This document shows, piece by piece, positions 1 through 11,340 of a DNA stretch of 34,317 bases. Location of the stretch: the NCBI GenBank assembly GCA_036897625.1, contig JAYMTA010000223.1:1-34317 (forward strand), read 5' to 3'. Each line of letters starts with the position of its first letter. Position 1 is the first letter of the stretch. A program made the translations under genes and the position numbers. The notes under the pieces were generated by a model. It worked only from the letters and a program-made list of their open reading frames with translations, was not told the DNA's origin and ran no database searches. Origin of the DNA: Pelargonium cotyledonis (Eukaryota > Streptophyta > Magnoliopsida > Geraniales > Geraniaceae).

Positions 1-757
1 TAAACTGCACCTATACCTAGGACCTAGCAAAACAGTCTTGATAAACAGAGAATCCTAATTTCTTTTTTCAACTAATAGCCAAAAAAGGAAAAAGTTACTT
101 TCATTTCAAATTCCGGAATAAGATATTTTACTTTAAGAGTCCTTAGCTTTCCGAAGGAGGGCTAAGAATCTGCTAAACTAAGCACCTTAGAAAGGTTTGT
201 GCTTCCTAACAGAATTACATAATTGTAGTTAAAAACTAAAAAACAAGGATGTCAATATAAGCCGATTATTCCTATTAAAGGGGGCTCTTGAAAGAAAAAG
301 GACTATAAAGAAAGGGATACCTTATTAGTGTAGACTAAAAAAGGGGCTTACTACCTTAGTATCAGGCTGGAGAGAGATTTGACTAGAACGGAAGCTTTGA
401 CAGAGAGATTGTATAAAGACCTAAGTTAAAGCTATTCAGTAACTGAAATTTTAATAGAAATATAGAACGAAAGAGTGTTGTTTACTCACGGGCACTGCAT
501 AACCTTTCTATTTTCATATCCTGCTGTAGAATAAAAACTTTATTTATCAGTAGTAGCGCTCATTAGTTAGGGAACCCCCACTACTTGGGAAATAGACCTC
601 AGACAAATGATACAGAGCCCAAGGAGAGCCCTCAGAAAAAAGAAGGTTTCATTTATTGCTTAGGAAAGAGTAACTAAAAAGCTTAGAAAGGACATCAACA
701 TAAGTATATTCAAGAAAAAAGAAAGATAAAGAATCAAAATTATAAGGTAACTAAGGA
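1..757. other. no recognisable gene
   Basis: No open frame of useful length, RNA motif or repeat was recognised. The + strand is fairly purine-rich in places (runs of A and G around 270-320 and 640-730), the opposite of the pyrimidine-rich stretch near 1800-1970. Confidence 0.6.
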
Positions 758-1036
758 ATGAAAAAATATTCATATAACTTAATAGACAATCAAGTGCTTT
801 CTGGTGAAGCGAGGCTCATAACAGGGGGCTTCGCAGTCGTAAAAGCTCTTGATAGGTCAGGAAATAAAAAAAGTCATTTATTTAGGCTTTCTCCTTCTAA
901 CAAGCTTGTTATAAGTAAATTTTTTGCCTGGACAGACATCCCTTATATTATTATGTATTCCTTGATAATACATAAAACTTTTTCAAATTTCTCCTTTAAA
1001 TTAGGGCATTTCCTTACGGAAGCGTGCGTGCTTTGA
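758..1036 (+). other. 92-codon open frame, coding status unproven
   Basis: An ATG-to-TGA frame of 92 codons, and the most protein-like of the longer frames here. The first half (residues 1 to about 52) is mixed polar and charged, starting MKKYSYNLID. Residues about 53-75 are rich in Phe, Ile, Tyr and Leu and could form one membrane segment. An AAGG lies 10 bases before the ATG, and a second AAGGA touches it directly, so a Shine-Dalgarno-type start is possible but weak. I recognise no family. A perfect 9-bp stem-loop (951-975) lies inside the frame. Frames of this length are expected by chance in 34 kb of this composition, and nothing next to it suggests an operon. It is therefore listed as a candidate only. 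Confidence 0.15.
951..975. other. perfect 9-bp stem-loop
   Basis: TTATGTATT (951-959) and AATACATAA (967-975) are exact reverse complements around a 7-base loop. The stem is AT-rich and no T-run follows, so it is not a typical intrinsic terminator. It lies inside the 758-1036 open frame. Confidence 0.45.
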
Positions 1037-1554
1037 TGTTTAAAATACAAAACATATAAGAGCTTTGCTAGGACTCCGTGTAAAAATTTGTAAGATGAGC
1101 TCTAGCTAAATTCTTGTTAGAGTACTAGGGGCTCAGCGCAAGAACAATTTGAACCCTACCTCGCTGTAATATTAGAAGTCCGTTTTAATTTTAATAATAA
1201 TAATGAGTTTCCTTCCAAGCTTGATAAGCAGGCGCCCGCTTTCCAGATTCAGCTGGGAACATGTGCATAAGGCTTTCCTTTTACCAAAAAATGAGTAATC
1301 CTAATCCGTGATAAATAGTTTGGTTTACTTTTAGCTCTGCTTGTTCATTTATAGATTCTTCAATAAGCAACTAAGTGTAAAACATTACTCAAAGTAGCCG
1401 CTGTATATATTCCCTCCAAGACAAGACTTCTGTTTAAGCTCATTGTGGGCAGTTTTAAGTAGAAAGTAACTAGATCTGCGTAAAACTTAAACTAAATCGC
1501 TTTTTCTTTTAGTAGAGGGAGGGAATACAGTGATAGAGAGACAAGAAGGCATTA
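1037..1554. other. no recognisable gene
   Basis: Nothing recognised beyond a short ATA-type trinucleotide run near 1190-1203. Confidence 0.6.
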
Positions 1555-1558
1555 ACAC

Positions 1559-1747
1559 GTGGGGATTCCCCAATATGAGCATGTGGCTGGTGAAGCATCA
1601 GTAATCTTGGGCTACACGGTTCCTGTTCAAGCGGTAAGGCTGAGAACACTTTACTTTAATGGCAGGTTAGGGAAGACTCCTAAATTTTCTAAACCCTTGA
1701 GAAAGGTAATTGCATGCGCGAAGCTAGGTATACGGAGGATGGCCTAG
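1559..1747 (+). other. GC-rich patch with 62-codon frame and 16S-like words
   Basis: GC rises to about half over 1561-1620 and stays above background to about 1740. Three short words resemble conserved small-subunit rRNA strings: GAGCATGTGG (1577-1586), ATCAGTAATC (1597-1606; compare the 16S string CTAGTAATCG) and TGGGCTACAC (1608-1617). They lie within 41 bases and in an order unlike 16S, where the first and third are about 280 bases apart, so this is not an intact rRNA segment. A GTG-started 62-codon frame covers the patch and encodes a basic peptide rich in Gly, Val, Arg and Lys (GYTVPVQAVRLRTLYFNGRL inside). I know no family for it. High GC alone lengthens frames and raises matches to rRNA words, so both may be chance. 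Confidence 0.2.
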
Positions 1748-1763
1748 AACTAATAAGCTAGGG

Positions 1764-1979
1764 ATGGACACAGGACTCGTATTTTGAATAGACAGGATAA
1801 CACATATAACCCCAACATCTTCTTATAACTTGTTTCTTATTTGCTTTCATACCAGCTATCTTATTCTTTGTACTACTTTTCATACCTCTCTACTAAGTCT
1901 TCCGTTGTACCTGAGTCTTCTTGTTCTTGTTATTAAGAGCTATAACCTTCTTATACCTGGGAGATTTATGTCTTATTAG
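1764..1979 (+). other. hydrophobic frame open only if TGA is sense
   Basis: From ATG 1764 to TAG 1977-1979 there are 71 codons interrupted once by TGA (1785-1787). In mitochondrial code 4 that TGA would be Trp. The downstream part is dominated by Leu, Ile, Phe, Ser and Thr (for example LLSLPLYLSLLVLV) and would look membrane-spanning. The cause may simply be that 1800-1970 is pyrimidine-rich on the + strand: such sequence avoids stops, which need purines, and encodes hydrophobic residues. No known subunit was recognised. Confidence 0.12.
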
Positions 1980-3690
1980 TAAGAGAGCTGTATGTACTCT
2001 TTGGGACTTTAGCAGGAGCTACTGTATTCTTCTTTTTTAGCTTGTAAGGAAAGAAAGAAAAGTATAGATATTACTAGTTATAGTTGTTTAATTCTTATAG
2101 ATTGTATATAGAGTTTAAGATAGTGTAATTAGTATTGTTCTTAAAGGTGTATTACCTCTTCTTCCTTGTAGTTATTGCTATAGGAGCTTAGTGCCTTAGG
2201 GATGCTGGATAATGTTATTCTTCCTCTAACCGGGACTTACTGAAAAGTCTTTAATTAAGGAGTTGCTTTGTTCTATGTTGCTTACTTATTAAAGAAGCTA
2301 AGTAATAGTAGGGGCACATTCTGGTTTGAGAGGGTTTTAAAGAATAATTTATTAAAGGGTTTAATTGTTATAGAGAGGCACTTTACTTGGGTTTGGTGAA
2401 CCAAAGGTAGGAGGAGATACTAAGCATTTCTAGGATAATAGTGGTAACCTTTTCCTAGTAATAAGGGTCTACTTGTTTTAGGTATTTTAAAATAATCTTT
2501 AGATAAGCGTGAATGATCAAAGAAAGTCAGCGAAGTCTTTTTTACACCTTAGGGGCTCGCGGTATCACTTAATATACAGTTTTCATTCGTATGGGGACCT
2601 CTTTAGAGAAAGTACTATCTCAGAATCTTCTTGTTTTTGTGCCTTTGCCCAAGCGGAGATATGAAGAGGGTAACAAAGAATATCTATCAATAAGTTTGAC
2701 TGTTCACGAATATTAAGTTACAATTAAAGGCATATCCTACTAAGCGATAGGTAAACTAAGAACTTTTGAAATCTTATTTAGATTCTAAATCTACATATAA
2801 GGTTAAAAACCTTTTCAAATTTAGCAAAATCCGATAGGAACCCAGGGAAGCGTACTCTACATTATCGTATTTATTATTATTATCGCATTTGGACTTATGT
2901 CATTGATAATTCAAATATGTTGACAAAAGGACCTTAGAAAAAAATGCTTTTATATTCGGAAGGGCTCTTTTTTGTCTCGGAAAAGTTCCGTATTTTCCTT
3001 TTTTTATAAAACCCTATTCGAAGGGGATAAAATTCTATATACTTATAGGTACTTGTAGAAGCCCAACTCCTTTTATCTCAACTAGGAAGCATGCTTATTA
3101 GAAAAAAGAACCTTTTTTGTATTTCATTAATCATAGTTATCTCTCTACATGACACGGATATTAGTACTTCATTCAATAGAGTGCTTAGCATGGAATCCGA
3201 ATAAAGGAAACTACTGCTCTACTAATAAATTAGAACTCTTGTCTAAACGAATTTAAAGAAATCCCCTTGTATCTACTTAAACCTACCTTTACATTATACA
3301 ATTAAAACTTAATATATCCAAAAGACTCCACAATCTACGAGTTATAGTTAGGGTTTACCCCATTTACCTACGAATCTCTATCTTCTGCTGCTGTTGAGTC
3401 CTTGTACGTTTACGCTTGATCTTAAATCTACCCCTCTAGATCTGTGTTAATACCTAGTTATCTATAACCTTCCCTTAGATATGCCCTTCTAATAAGCCTT
3501 CACTTTCTTATACAACTCCAACATCTATAAAATACCGGCAAAAGCTGGATATCATCCTTGAAGGGGCTCCTCTTCAATGTAGTACAAGAAATACTTTTTA
3601 TACTAACACGTTACACAAGAGCTCTTCAAGCAATCAAATACAGGAATAAAAACCATACTTATTCTGAAGACCGAGGCTTTTAAATAGACT
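1980..3690. other. no recognisable gene
   Basis: No frame, RNA or repeat could be supported. There is a short ATT run near 2868-2885. Around 3340-3540 the + strand is again pyrimidine-rich, but its frames are short and not recognisable. Confidence 0.55.
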
Positions 3691-3779
3691 CTCTTTTGTG
3701 ACAATTCGAATCCCCTATTAGTGTGTTTCAGAAGGAGTTTGCCTTGTTTGTACAACACTCTCTACTGAGCTACTTAGAT
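3691..3779 (-). other. degenerate class II tRNA-like segment
   Basis: On the minus strand, GTAGCTCAG (a D-arm start) is followed by an anticodon-loop-like TTGTACA (would be GTA, Tyr), a long variable stretch, and GGGGATTCGAAT, which looks like a T-arm. The total of about 89 nt fits a class II tRNA (Tyr, Ser or Leu). The stems do not hold: the anticodon stem is unpaired, the T stem (GGGGA/TGTCA) has only two Watson-Crick pairs and the acceptor strands do not match. Its 5' end overlaps that of the plus-strand tRNA-like segment at 3774-3844, head to head. It is at best a tRNA fossil. Confidence 0.2.
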
Positions 3780-3844
3780 ACCTTTTGATTGGTAAAATGC
3801 GGGTTCTTTTCCAGATGTTAAAGGTTCGAATGGCGCTGTTTGCT
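3774..3844 (+). other. degenerate tRNA-like segment
   Basis: A D-loop-like GGTAAAATGC (from 3791) precedes AGGTTCGAAT, a T-arm word (from 3822). The distance is two bases short of the usual spacing. The part in between resembles a tRNA-Trp anticodon arm (GCGGGTTC, then GATGT), but the loop does not give CCA and the stem is unpaired. The acceptor strands (TTAGATA and TGTTTGC) are not complementary. It is probably non-functional. Confidence 0.2.
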
Positions 3845-5086
3845 AAAATTCTTACTCAGTTTGAGCTCATACAATTTTAATAAGGGTCGGAAAGATCGAA
3901 CAAAATGAATTTCTGGAAAGAATAGGATTGTGACCTAATTTTATTTTATAAGAATCACAATAAAAGAAGTGAGAGCACTTTCAAAGAAATTGCATGAATT
4001 ATTTAAATTTCTCTAGTCTTTTACTTATAAAACTAAAGGGAACTCTCTACTCAAAGAAACAAAACGAATCCAGAGGTGTCACTTTTATATATGGTTAGTA
4101 AAAACTATAATAGGAAAAAGGGGAAGAAAGAACTCCTTAATAAAATATCACAGAAAAGGATTGTTAGTTTGCTAGCTCTGGGCTATTATATAAATCTATA
4201 ATCTAGTAAGGAATCTGTTGTAAAATTAAAATATACTATAAGAAACCACTTCAGGACATTAAATTAACTCCAAAGCAAAAAATAGGAGAAGCTCTGTCAT
4301 AAATATAGAAATAACTAAACCCTTGATAAAGCCCATTTAGTTTCTAAAAGTACCTGTACCCAGCTAATAAAATAAGATCTTATTCGAGGAAACTTTAAGG
4401 AAAAGTGTAGATATAATAAGCTAATGAATTCTATACAGCTTCAGTCTATCTGAGAAACTAGAAGCTCGTGTAAACAGTATTCCTTATATAGCATACCCTT
4501 ATGGATCTCTTTGAATTCTCGATAGTAAATCCTTTATGTCGTCAACTATTAAGCGCACAGGATGCTCGTTTACGGGGCGAGGCTCTCAAGCGTACAAAGC
4601 TCTAGAGCAATTAAGAGAAACATGATAGGTAGGATTCACTTAAATAAAGGGAGGTATTTGATATGTAGTTTATCAGAGTACTCAATTCTTGCTTCATTTC
4701 GATTGGATGAAAAAAGAACAGTTCATTAAAAGAACTTTATCCTATTTATACTCTATTGATAATGTCCTCATGGCAATCCTATATTTTCGGGATCCTAGAC
4801 AGCTCTAAAACGGTAATATATTAATATTCATTACGAGCAAGAGCCGAAGAGGAACAAGACTCTATCTCTATTTTACGGAGTTGATATAAGAAAAGAGACT
4901 CTACAGACTATAAAACGAGAGCTTCATACAAGGATAAAACGGAAGGATATTCTAGTATTAACAGAGAATATAATATTATAGCTTAACCGGATCTTATCAA
5001 GCTCTCTTTGTGGGACTGCCATAACAGAGTACCTAGAGTATTATCTAAGTAAGGTCTTTTATTTTCCCTTAGAATTATATAACAAA
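3845..5086. other. no recognisable gene
   Basis: Nothing supported on either strand. Confidence 0.6.
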
Positions 5087-5122
5087 ACCGTTTTTTTTTT
5101 TCTAGAAATTTGGAAAAACGGT
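5087..5122. other. stem-loop with T-run
   Basis: ACCGTTTTT (5087-5095) and AAAAACGGT (5114-5122) are exact reverse complements. The 18-base loop carries the palindrome TTTCTAGAAA. An 11-T run (5091-5101) makes up much of the left arm. It could act as a bidirectional terminator-like or processing hairpin, but no gene lies close enough to assign it. Confidence 0.4.
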
Positions 5123-5144
5123 CGAAATAGTTCCTTTATTATTC

Positions 5145-5167
5145 TTTATAGTTATTTATAGTTATTT
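5145..5167. repeat. two-copy 10-bp tandem repeat
   Basis: TTTATAGTTA occurs twice in direct succession (5145-5154, 5155-5164), followed by TTT. This is a short, low-complexity slippage repeat. Confidence 0.6.
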
Positions 5168-7947
5168 CACTGAAAATAGAATTGCCATAGGTATATCTCC
5201 TAACTTGAATCGAGTAAAAGCAATTAGATACAGCTCAAAAGCTAGCTTTGTTTTACAGCTGTAGGGTATGTGAAACATACATAAATTAAACTTATCCCTT
5301 CGTATCTCCTTACAGGACCCGAGTTTACTTAGAGCCTTGTTAAGTGAGGTATGATCTAGAAGTTTCAGTCTAGGGAAATTTGTAGGACATATAGTCTAGG
5401 GGTTACACTTAACAATTAAAGTACTGCCTGTATGAAATACGTTTGACTGGGTATCTCTATCTACTTGCGGAGGATCCCATCCCTATAATTTCTGAATAAT
5501 ATGCAACCCTGCAACCTCAGATTTTCTCTAAAATTTTGTCCGTCTCTTTCATTTATTTAGAGAAATTCTTTATACGTTACTTATTAAAAACAAAGCTTCA
5601 AAGTCCTATTGCTTCTTGGCGTAGCGCTGCCCGAAAGTCAATTCTATAAATGTTTTCAGAGCAAGCAGGCAAGGGCTATATATAAGTCTGAGTTGTTAGG
5701 GACTCCCCTTGCGTTACAGCTTGTATTAGTAACAAGCTCTAGCTACTGCAATCTTATAAATAAAAGAATATTCGTTAAAGAAGCTCCTGTTTTAAACTTA
5801 ATACAATTGCTATGTCTATAAAGGAAATTAGAACACTAACTCGGGTAAGGCATTAAATAGTAGGTGCAAGCTCTGTGAGTGATACCACTTATTTAGGTGT
5901 GGTGCTATACACAATAGAAGGAATACCATTGTAAAGGAGTTTGTCATATGTAAAATTATATTACGGAATTCAAAGGAAAAGAGCTTAAGTTAGGAAACTA
6001 CTGCCAAATACTAGAGAGTGTAAGTTCTTAAAAAGGTGTAGTAGTTAATAAAGGGAAGTAACTTGCATTAAAGAAAAGCTCTAAATACTTAATATACCTC
6101 TCTACTTAGTACCCCAACTCAATAATACACGGGGCAACCAAGACTTTAATGAGCGGGGGTAGCTTTCTTTTTGTTAAGTGTGCCCTAGCGAGGCAGTAGT
6201 ATAATAAATATTACTTTATTGAATCCTAGAAAAAGATCCTGTATTTTAGAAATAAAGTAAAGGTCAAATTAAAAAATTCTAGTAATAATATCAGACATTA
6301 ATTACTCAACTTAGGATATGTAAATAAGGATCCTCCTATACGAACGGAACTTGACGCTTCATAAATCAAAATAAGGGCCTACCCTGAAAAGGATTCCTAG
6401 TATTAAAGGGGTTCCACGTAATTAAACTCTAAGGGTTCCCTTGCAAACTGTGTTGGACTTCTTCCATATAAGATTCTATCAAAAATGTGTTTACTCGTAC
6501 CACTAAAACTATATAGCAATATAACCAAAAGTCCTTGGTCTGGGTATTACGTATTATTATTTTATCCACTATCTAAAAGGGAAACCTTGAAAAATTAAAA
6601 AGAGTTGGTTAGCGACCCTAGAGCAGTTTATTTATTAGTAAAAGCTATAGAATACTTCCTTATTAGAACCTGGCTGGAAGATCCCCATACTTCAGGAGGT
6701 TTTCTTCTCTTAAGTAAGGAATAGGTTTACAAAAAACTGGTTTTCTAACCAATAATTAATAGGATATTAAGAATTTCTAGTATAGTAAGAATTAAAAACC
6801 CTTCAATAAATATCTTGAGGAAATACTGAAATATGGCTTGGGAACCCTGGTGTAACAACAAGTAGAAACCCTGGTTAGGGGGGGTATTGCGATATTTTTA
6901 AAACTAAAATAAGAGAAACTTGGTTCAAAAAGCAGTACTTAGGAATTTTATCCTTTAGAAGTAGGAAACCCAAGGAGAATCTAGTATATACAAGGCAAAG
7001 ATTTAGCTTTCCAGCATAAGATGAAGTCCTATAGCCAACTTTCTTGGGGTTATATGCTTGTAGATCTTTTTTTTTCTTTCTATAAGGTTTCTTAGTGCAC
7101 CACCCCTTTACTCTTTACTAGTGAGAGATTTTTAAAGCGAGTACTTTAGCGTTTTAGGATAACAAGTTTATTCACCTCGGCCAGCTGCTAAACTAAGGTT
7201 ATAATGGTATCTTGTGAGTCTCCTCGAAGGCTGTATAAAATTCTCTAAAAGGGTACCTACAATCGTATATTATATAATTGTATAATGCTACTCACTATAT
7301 AAATGTAAGTAAAAGCCTCTTAATATTCTTAATTCTCTGCTTAACTTCCTTTTTAGATTTAGAAACTTTATTATTTTTTCGATATAACCCGACCTATACT
7401 AGCATATGTATTCCTTGTTATTTAACAAAAAGTTCTCAGATCTAAAAACAATATTCCTTCTACGGGTACAGGCAAGTGTCTGGGGAAAAGAAAAACTACT
7501 ACTCTTATTAATGTAAAAGGTACCCTACATTAGTTAAAGTTACCCTGTTTTCTTTAGGGAAGGATATCCTTAGAGCGCCGGTCTAAACTTAGAGCTCTGC
7601 TCAAATGGTTAAAGTCAAACTCTTTCTGGATTTCCGATCACATAATTAAGTTTTCACGAAGCCGGTGTTAGTTATAGTTATATCAGTTATTCCATTATTC
7701 AGTTAATTTTACTCATGACATTTATTAGTTACTTATTGCTTAGTATGTTATGATATTTTATCCTGCAAATGCATATAAAGTTAAATAAGATCTATCTTTT
7801 TATTTCCTATGGAATTGGAACTAACCTGCAAACTTATATGAAAAGACTTTAAAGAAAACAAATTTGTATAATATTACAATGAAGGTTAATATACTTCAAA
7901 CTCCCCGGGAAGAATCACTTAAATAGAATAGATTCTTGTTAGGACAA
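5168..7947. other. no recognisable gene
   Basis: Almost 2.8 kb without a supportable feature. The longest frame, 5609-5821(+), has 70 codons and no recognisable content. Confidence 0.55.
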
Positions 7948-8022
7948 AACTCTATTTCAGGTAATTGGTAGAGCGCTGGGCTCTTAACTATACGGCTGCA
8001 GGTTCAAGTTCTACTAGACCCA
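7948..8022 (+). tRNA. degenerate tRNA-Lys(CTT)-like sequence
   Basis: This is the best preserved tRNA-like segment. GGTAGAGC starts at 7967 and GGTTC ends at 8005, the exact spacing of a class I tRNA. The anticodon loop (7981-7987, CTCTTAA) has T33, anticodon CTT (Lys) and a purine at 37. The 3' end TAGACCC plus A (8015-8022) looks like a genuine acceptor strand and discriminator. Its first four bases pair with TCTA at 7951-7954; the outer three pairs are lost. The anticodon stem (CTGGG/CTATA) has one Watson-Crick pair and one wobble. The T stem (GCAGG/TCTAC) has three pairs and one wobble. The D stem does not form. This looks like a tRNA-Lys fossil or an imitation; function as it stands is unlikely unless it is edited. 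Confidence 0.4.
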
Positions 8023-11000
8023 GGAGAGACTCGTACGCTAGTAATAAAAACTTTCAGTGAGTCTCCTTCTTATAGCATTTTCTGGTCACAGAGTTGTTGA
8101 GCGTAATTCTAATAAATTACTACTATATAGTATAAAAGGATTTCTAATTAAGCCTATCATAAAAGAGCGGCTACTAGAATCTGCTTTAATCTTTATTTAA
8201 GTCCTCACACAATCTGGGGTTGTCAAATGGGAGATTGCTGGTTACCATAACATAAGCTTAGTCTCTAGAGGTTGCTATTGAAATACTTGGACAATTCTTT
8301 TATATTAGAGATGCTTTGTTTGGAAATAGATTAAATTAAGATTCTTATTTTAATCAGAAGTATACTCCTCTAAGAGGGAGTTATTTGAAACCAAAAGAGC
8401 TTGTAAAAGGTATCCGTATAAAGGCTAGTTGAATAGGGAAACTTAAGACTTTAAATGACTAATAAGCTAATAAAGAAGCTCTAAGACTATAAATTTCACG
8501 TGTACAAAAAAGTACCTTTACTTTATATAAGATACCTATTTGCGTTTTTACGTTATGAAACTCCGAGGCGAATCCGCATTATTTCGATAAATACTATCCT
8601 GTATCAATCCGAACCCTTGGCATCCTTAGTAAATTAGTAAGCGTTTTGGTTCCATTGTTCAGCAAGCCCTTTAAAGGACTTTAAAATTGACTTCTCTAGC
8701 TTTCTTATTCAGTATACTTAATTGAATGCCTTTCATAGCAGTATATAAAACCCACAAACTCTACTACTTGTTTGATATCCCTATAGGAAAATGAGTTTTA
8801 TTAAAATATGAGTGTATATACTCAAGGACCCAAGTTTCCGCTAGTAAAGCGCTAATTGCGGAGCTCTGCATAATCTCACCAAAAGTGCATTCTTTCTTGC
8901 CCTCTTTCTCTTATTAAGGGGTGATATGTTACTTTTTTCAAGGAAAAAGCAATTCTTTTTTCGGGGTATCTACACAAGAATGGTATTGGCAGATCGTAGG
9001 TCTTCTTAAGTCTTAGGAATGTGTTCTAGTAATTGCTGAGGTATAGGTATCTCTTATCTCACAGGAACCCCTTGGGAATGGTCGGGACAGTCCATATACG
9101 GGGGCCTCCAACACCCATTTGAAATAATATAAATTTAGAATAAACAAGGAGAAGGTTTTCTTGTGAGTGATAGAACGAGAAGTTGATATAAACAAAAGAT
9201 CCTCGTGTAACCAAGGGTTTGAAGTCATAATAGTATCTAGACGCTCACGCTCATAACCCACACAGCATAGAACAAGGAATTGGCAATCATTGTAGCAGCT
9301 ATTAACAAGAGCACTCTCAACTTTTTACAGCAATGAAAACATTTAATATATTTGTCTATCCCTTACTCTTCCACGGGTATATATTGTCTTTCGTTAGTGG
9401 GGTTGTATCCAAATTCCTTTACTTATTTTTTTTTCTATTATCTAATATTACCCACCCTACAGTCTACTTTAGTTGTTGCCTCTTATATGGATTAAATATT
9501 TTTTAGACATAAGCCAAAAGATTTCTATAGTATATCAAACTTAGATATGTAAACCCTATTTCTGAATTGACTGATTGAGCTAGCACTGCCCACTCAAGGG
9601 TGTGCCAGAACCCAGCTTCGAGTTAAAAAGAATTTAATGAGCTTTTCTCTTATAGCTAGGAAACGGAAGTAAGATAAACAACTATATAGTAAGGGTTGAC
9701 TCTCTTAGTACAAGCATGGCGCGACAAAAAAAATAAAGGAAGTCTTAATATCGCTGGTAATACTCTTTGTTAAAGTATATAGAGAACATAAAAAGGGGCA
9801 TAGCAAGGATGCGACTCAGTTAATCGTAGGGAAATTCATGTTATAAAATTCCGGATAACTGTACCTATATGTGCTTAACGATACACTGTAATCTAATTCC
9901 TGGCGGATGTGATGTTGTACTTTTTTAATAACTTTATTCATTCGTAAATCTCAAAAATTAAGATGAATTTACGTAAGAAAGCCAATAAAGCAATTCTGAA
10001 GTCCAATAATTTCGAGACTGTGTATCGATAAGGATCCTATTCTCGCATTTGTCCTACTTGTAACATATATACCTAAAGTATCAACGGAATCCAGTACTAT
10101 AATTGCTAAAATACTTATGGGTTTTACTTCACATTGCCTTTGGTCCTTCGTATTCTCCCCCAAAAATCACAACTTAAAAAGGGCGCTTTTCGGTAATCCA
10201 TTTTGCGAAATCCTTGGTTTCTGACTCTATCTTTCAGGGTTTTTAGGGGGTATTAATATGTTTCAACTCAAAAGTCAGTTCAGCTTTACTAGTACTTGTC
10301 TTGTAAAGGATTCTTTTACAAAAGGCGGAGGTCTATCAAGCTTATGTGCCTATTTGACCAAGTTATTATTCGATTCTAAGGGCCCGCTAGGTAATTAGTT
10401 AACATATATAGATAGAAAAAAGGGCTAAAATTAAAGAAGTACAGAAAAAACGTTTAAAGTTAATTTTCTTTTGTCAAGGGAGTCCTTTAATTAGATTAAC
10501 AAACTTTCTTTTCATACACCCCGCAAAAGTACTTAATCAGTAATGTAGAGCAATACCTTTTTAGAGATAGAGTAGCTTAGGGTAGGTATTGGGTGAGTGT
10601 CTCCAGCAAAAGTAAGAGAGCGTATTCCATAGGAGCTACTGTATTAGAATTTCTTCCTTAATAGAATTCCAGAGAAGGTAATTAAAAGAACCTTTTAAGC
10701 TTTGTGTGAAATTAAGGATTTAAGAAATCTTTAGAAAAAAACATTTAAACAGGGCCTCTCCTACTAGGCAGCTCCTTTTAGAAACTTAACAGTGCCCCCT
10801 AATATTAGGCCCAGTTGCTCCCTAAATCAACTAACTCTGAATTAGTTACTTCTTACTTTGTTTACTCGTTTACAAAACTCCATATAAGGAGAAAATCCTC
10901 AGTATACTTAGAATTCCGTAGGACACATACGAAAAAGGGGTCTAGATTTTCTTATTCAGTACACTGCCTGATTTCCATGGTTATCGGGATACTTACATAT

Positions 11001-11340
11001 AAAGATTGCGACCCTCGTCTGTAAACCTTTTCACCCTCTATTCTTGAGATTAATAAGAGTACGAGGTCAGTCAAACCAAATGCATTATGACTTGGATATG
11101 GTCAATTGATTTTTTTAATACAATCCTTTAAGAGCACAAGGTTCTTGAATGCCGCAATGGTAAACCCATGAAGTGAATTCTTACATTCGTAACTCATTTA
11201 ACTAAAAAGTTATAAAGCTAGGGTCGACCCCTGGACTACCGTGCTTGAAAAATCTGTAGAACATAGATTTTAATTTCAAATACGCGGGGAGTCCTGAACA
11301 AACAAGAGTCCCTTAAGTTCTGCAAATTGCAGAGTACATA
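8023..11340. other. no recognisable gene
   Basis: About 3.3 kb with nothing supportable. A small GC-richer stretch (about 9060-9120) lies in an 82-codon minus-strand frame (9013-9261) with no recognisable domain. The 9969-10163(-) and 10815-11024(+) frames are short and of chance length. Confidence 0.55.

Noticed and set aside
2552-2561. GGGGCTCGCG, a 10-mer also present in plastid 16S rRNA
   Set aside because: It is an isolated word with no flanking similarity. Matches of this length to rRNA are expected by chance.
9013-9261. 82-codon minus-strand open frame in a slightly GC-richer spot
   Set aside because: No recognisable motif; higher local GC alone lengthens open frames.
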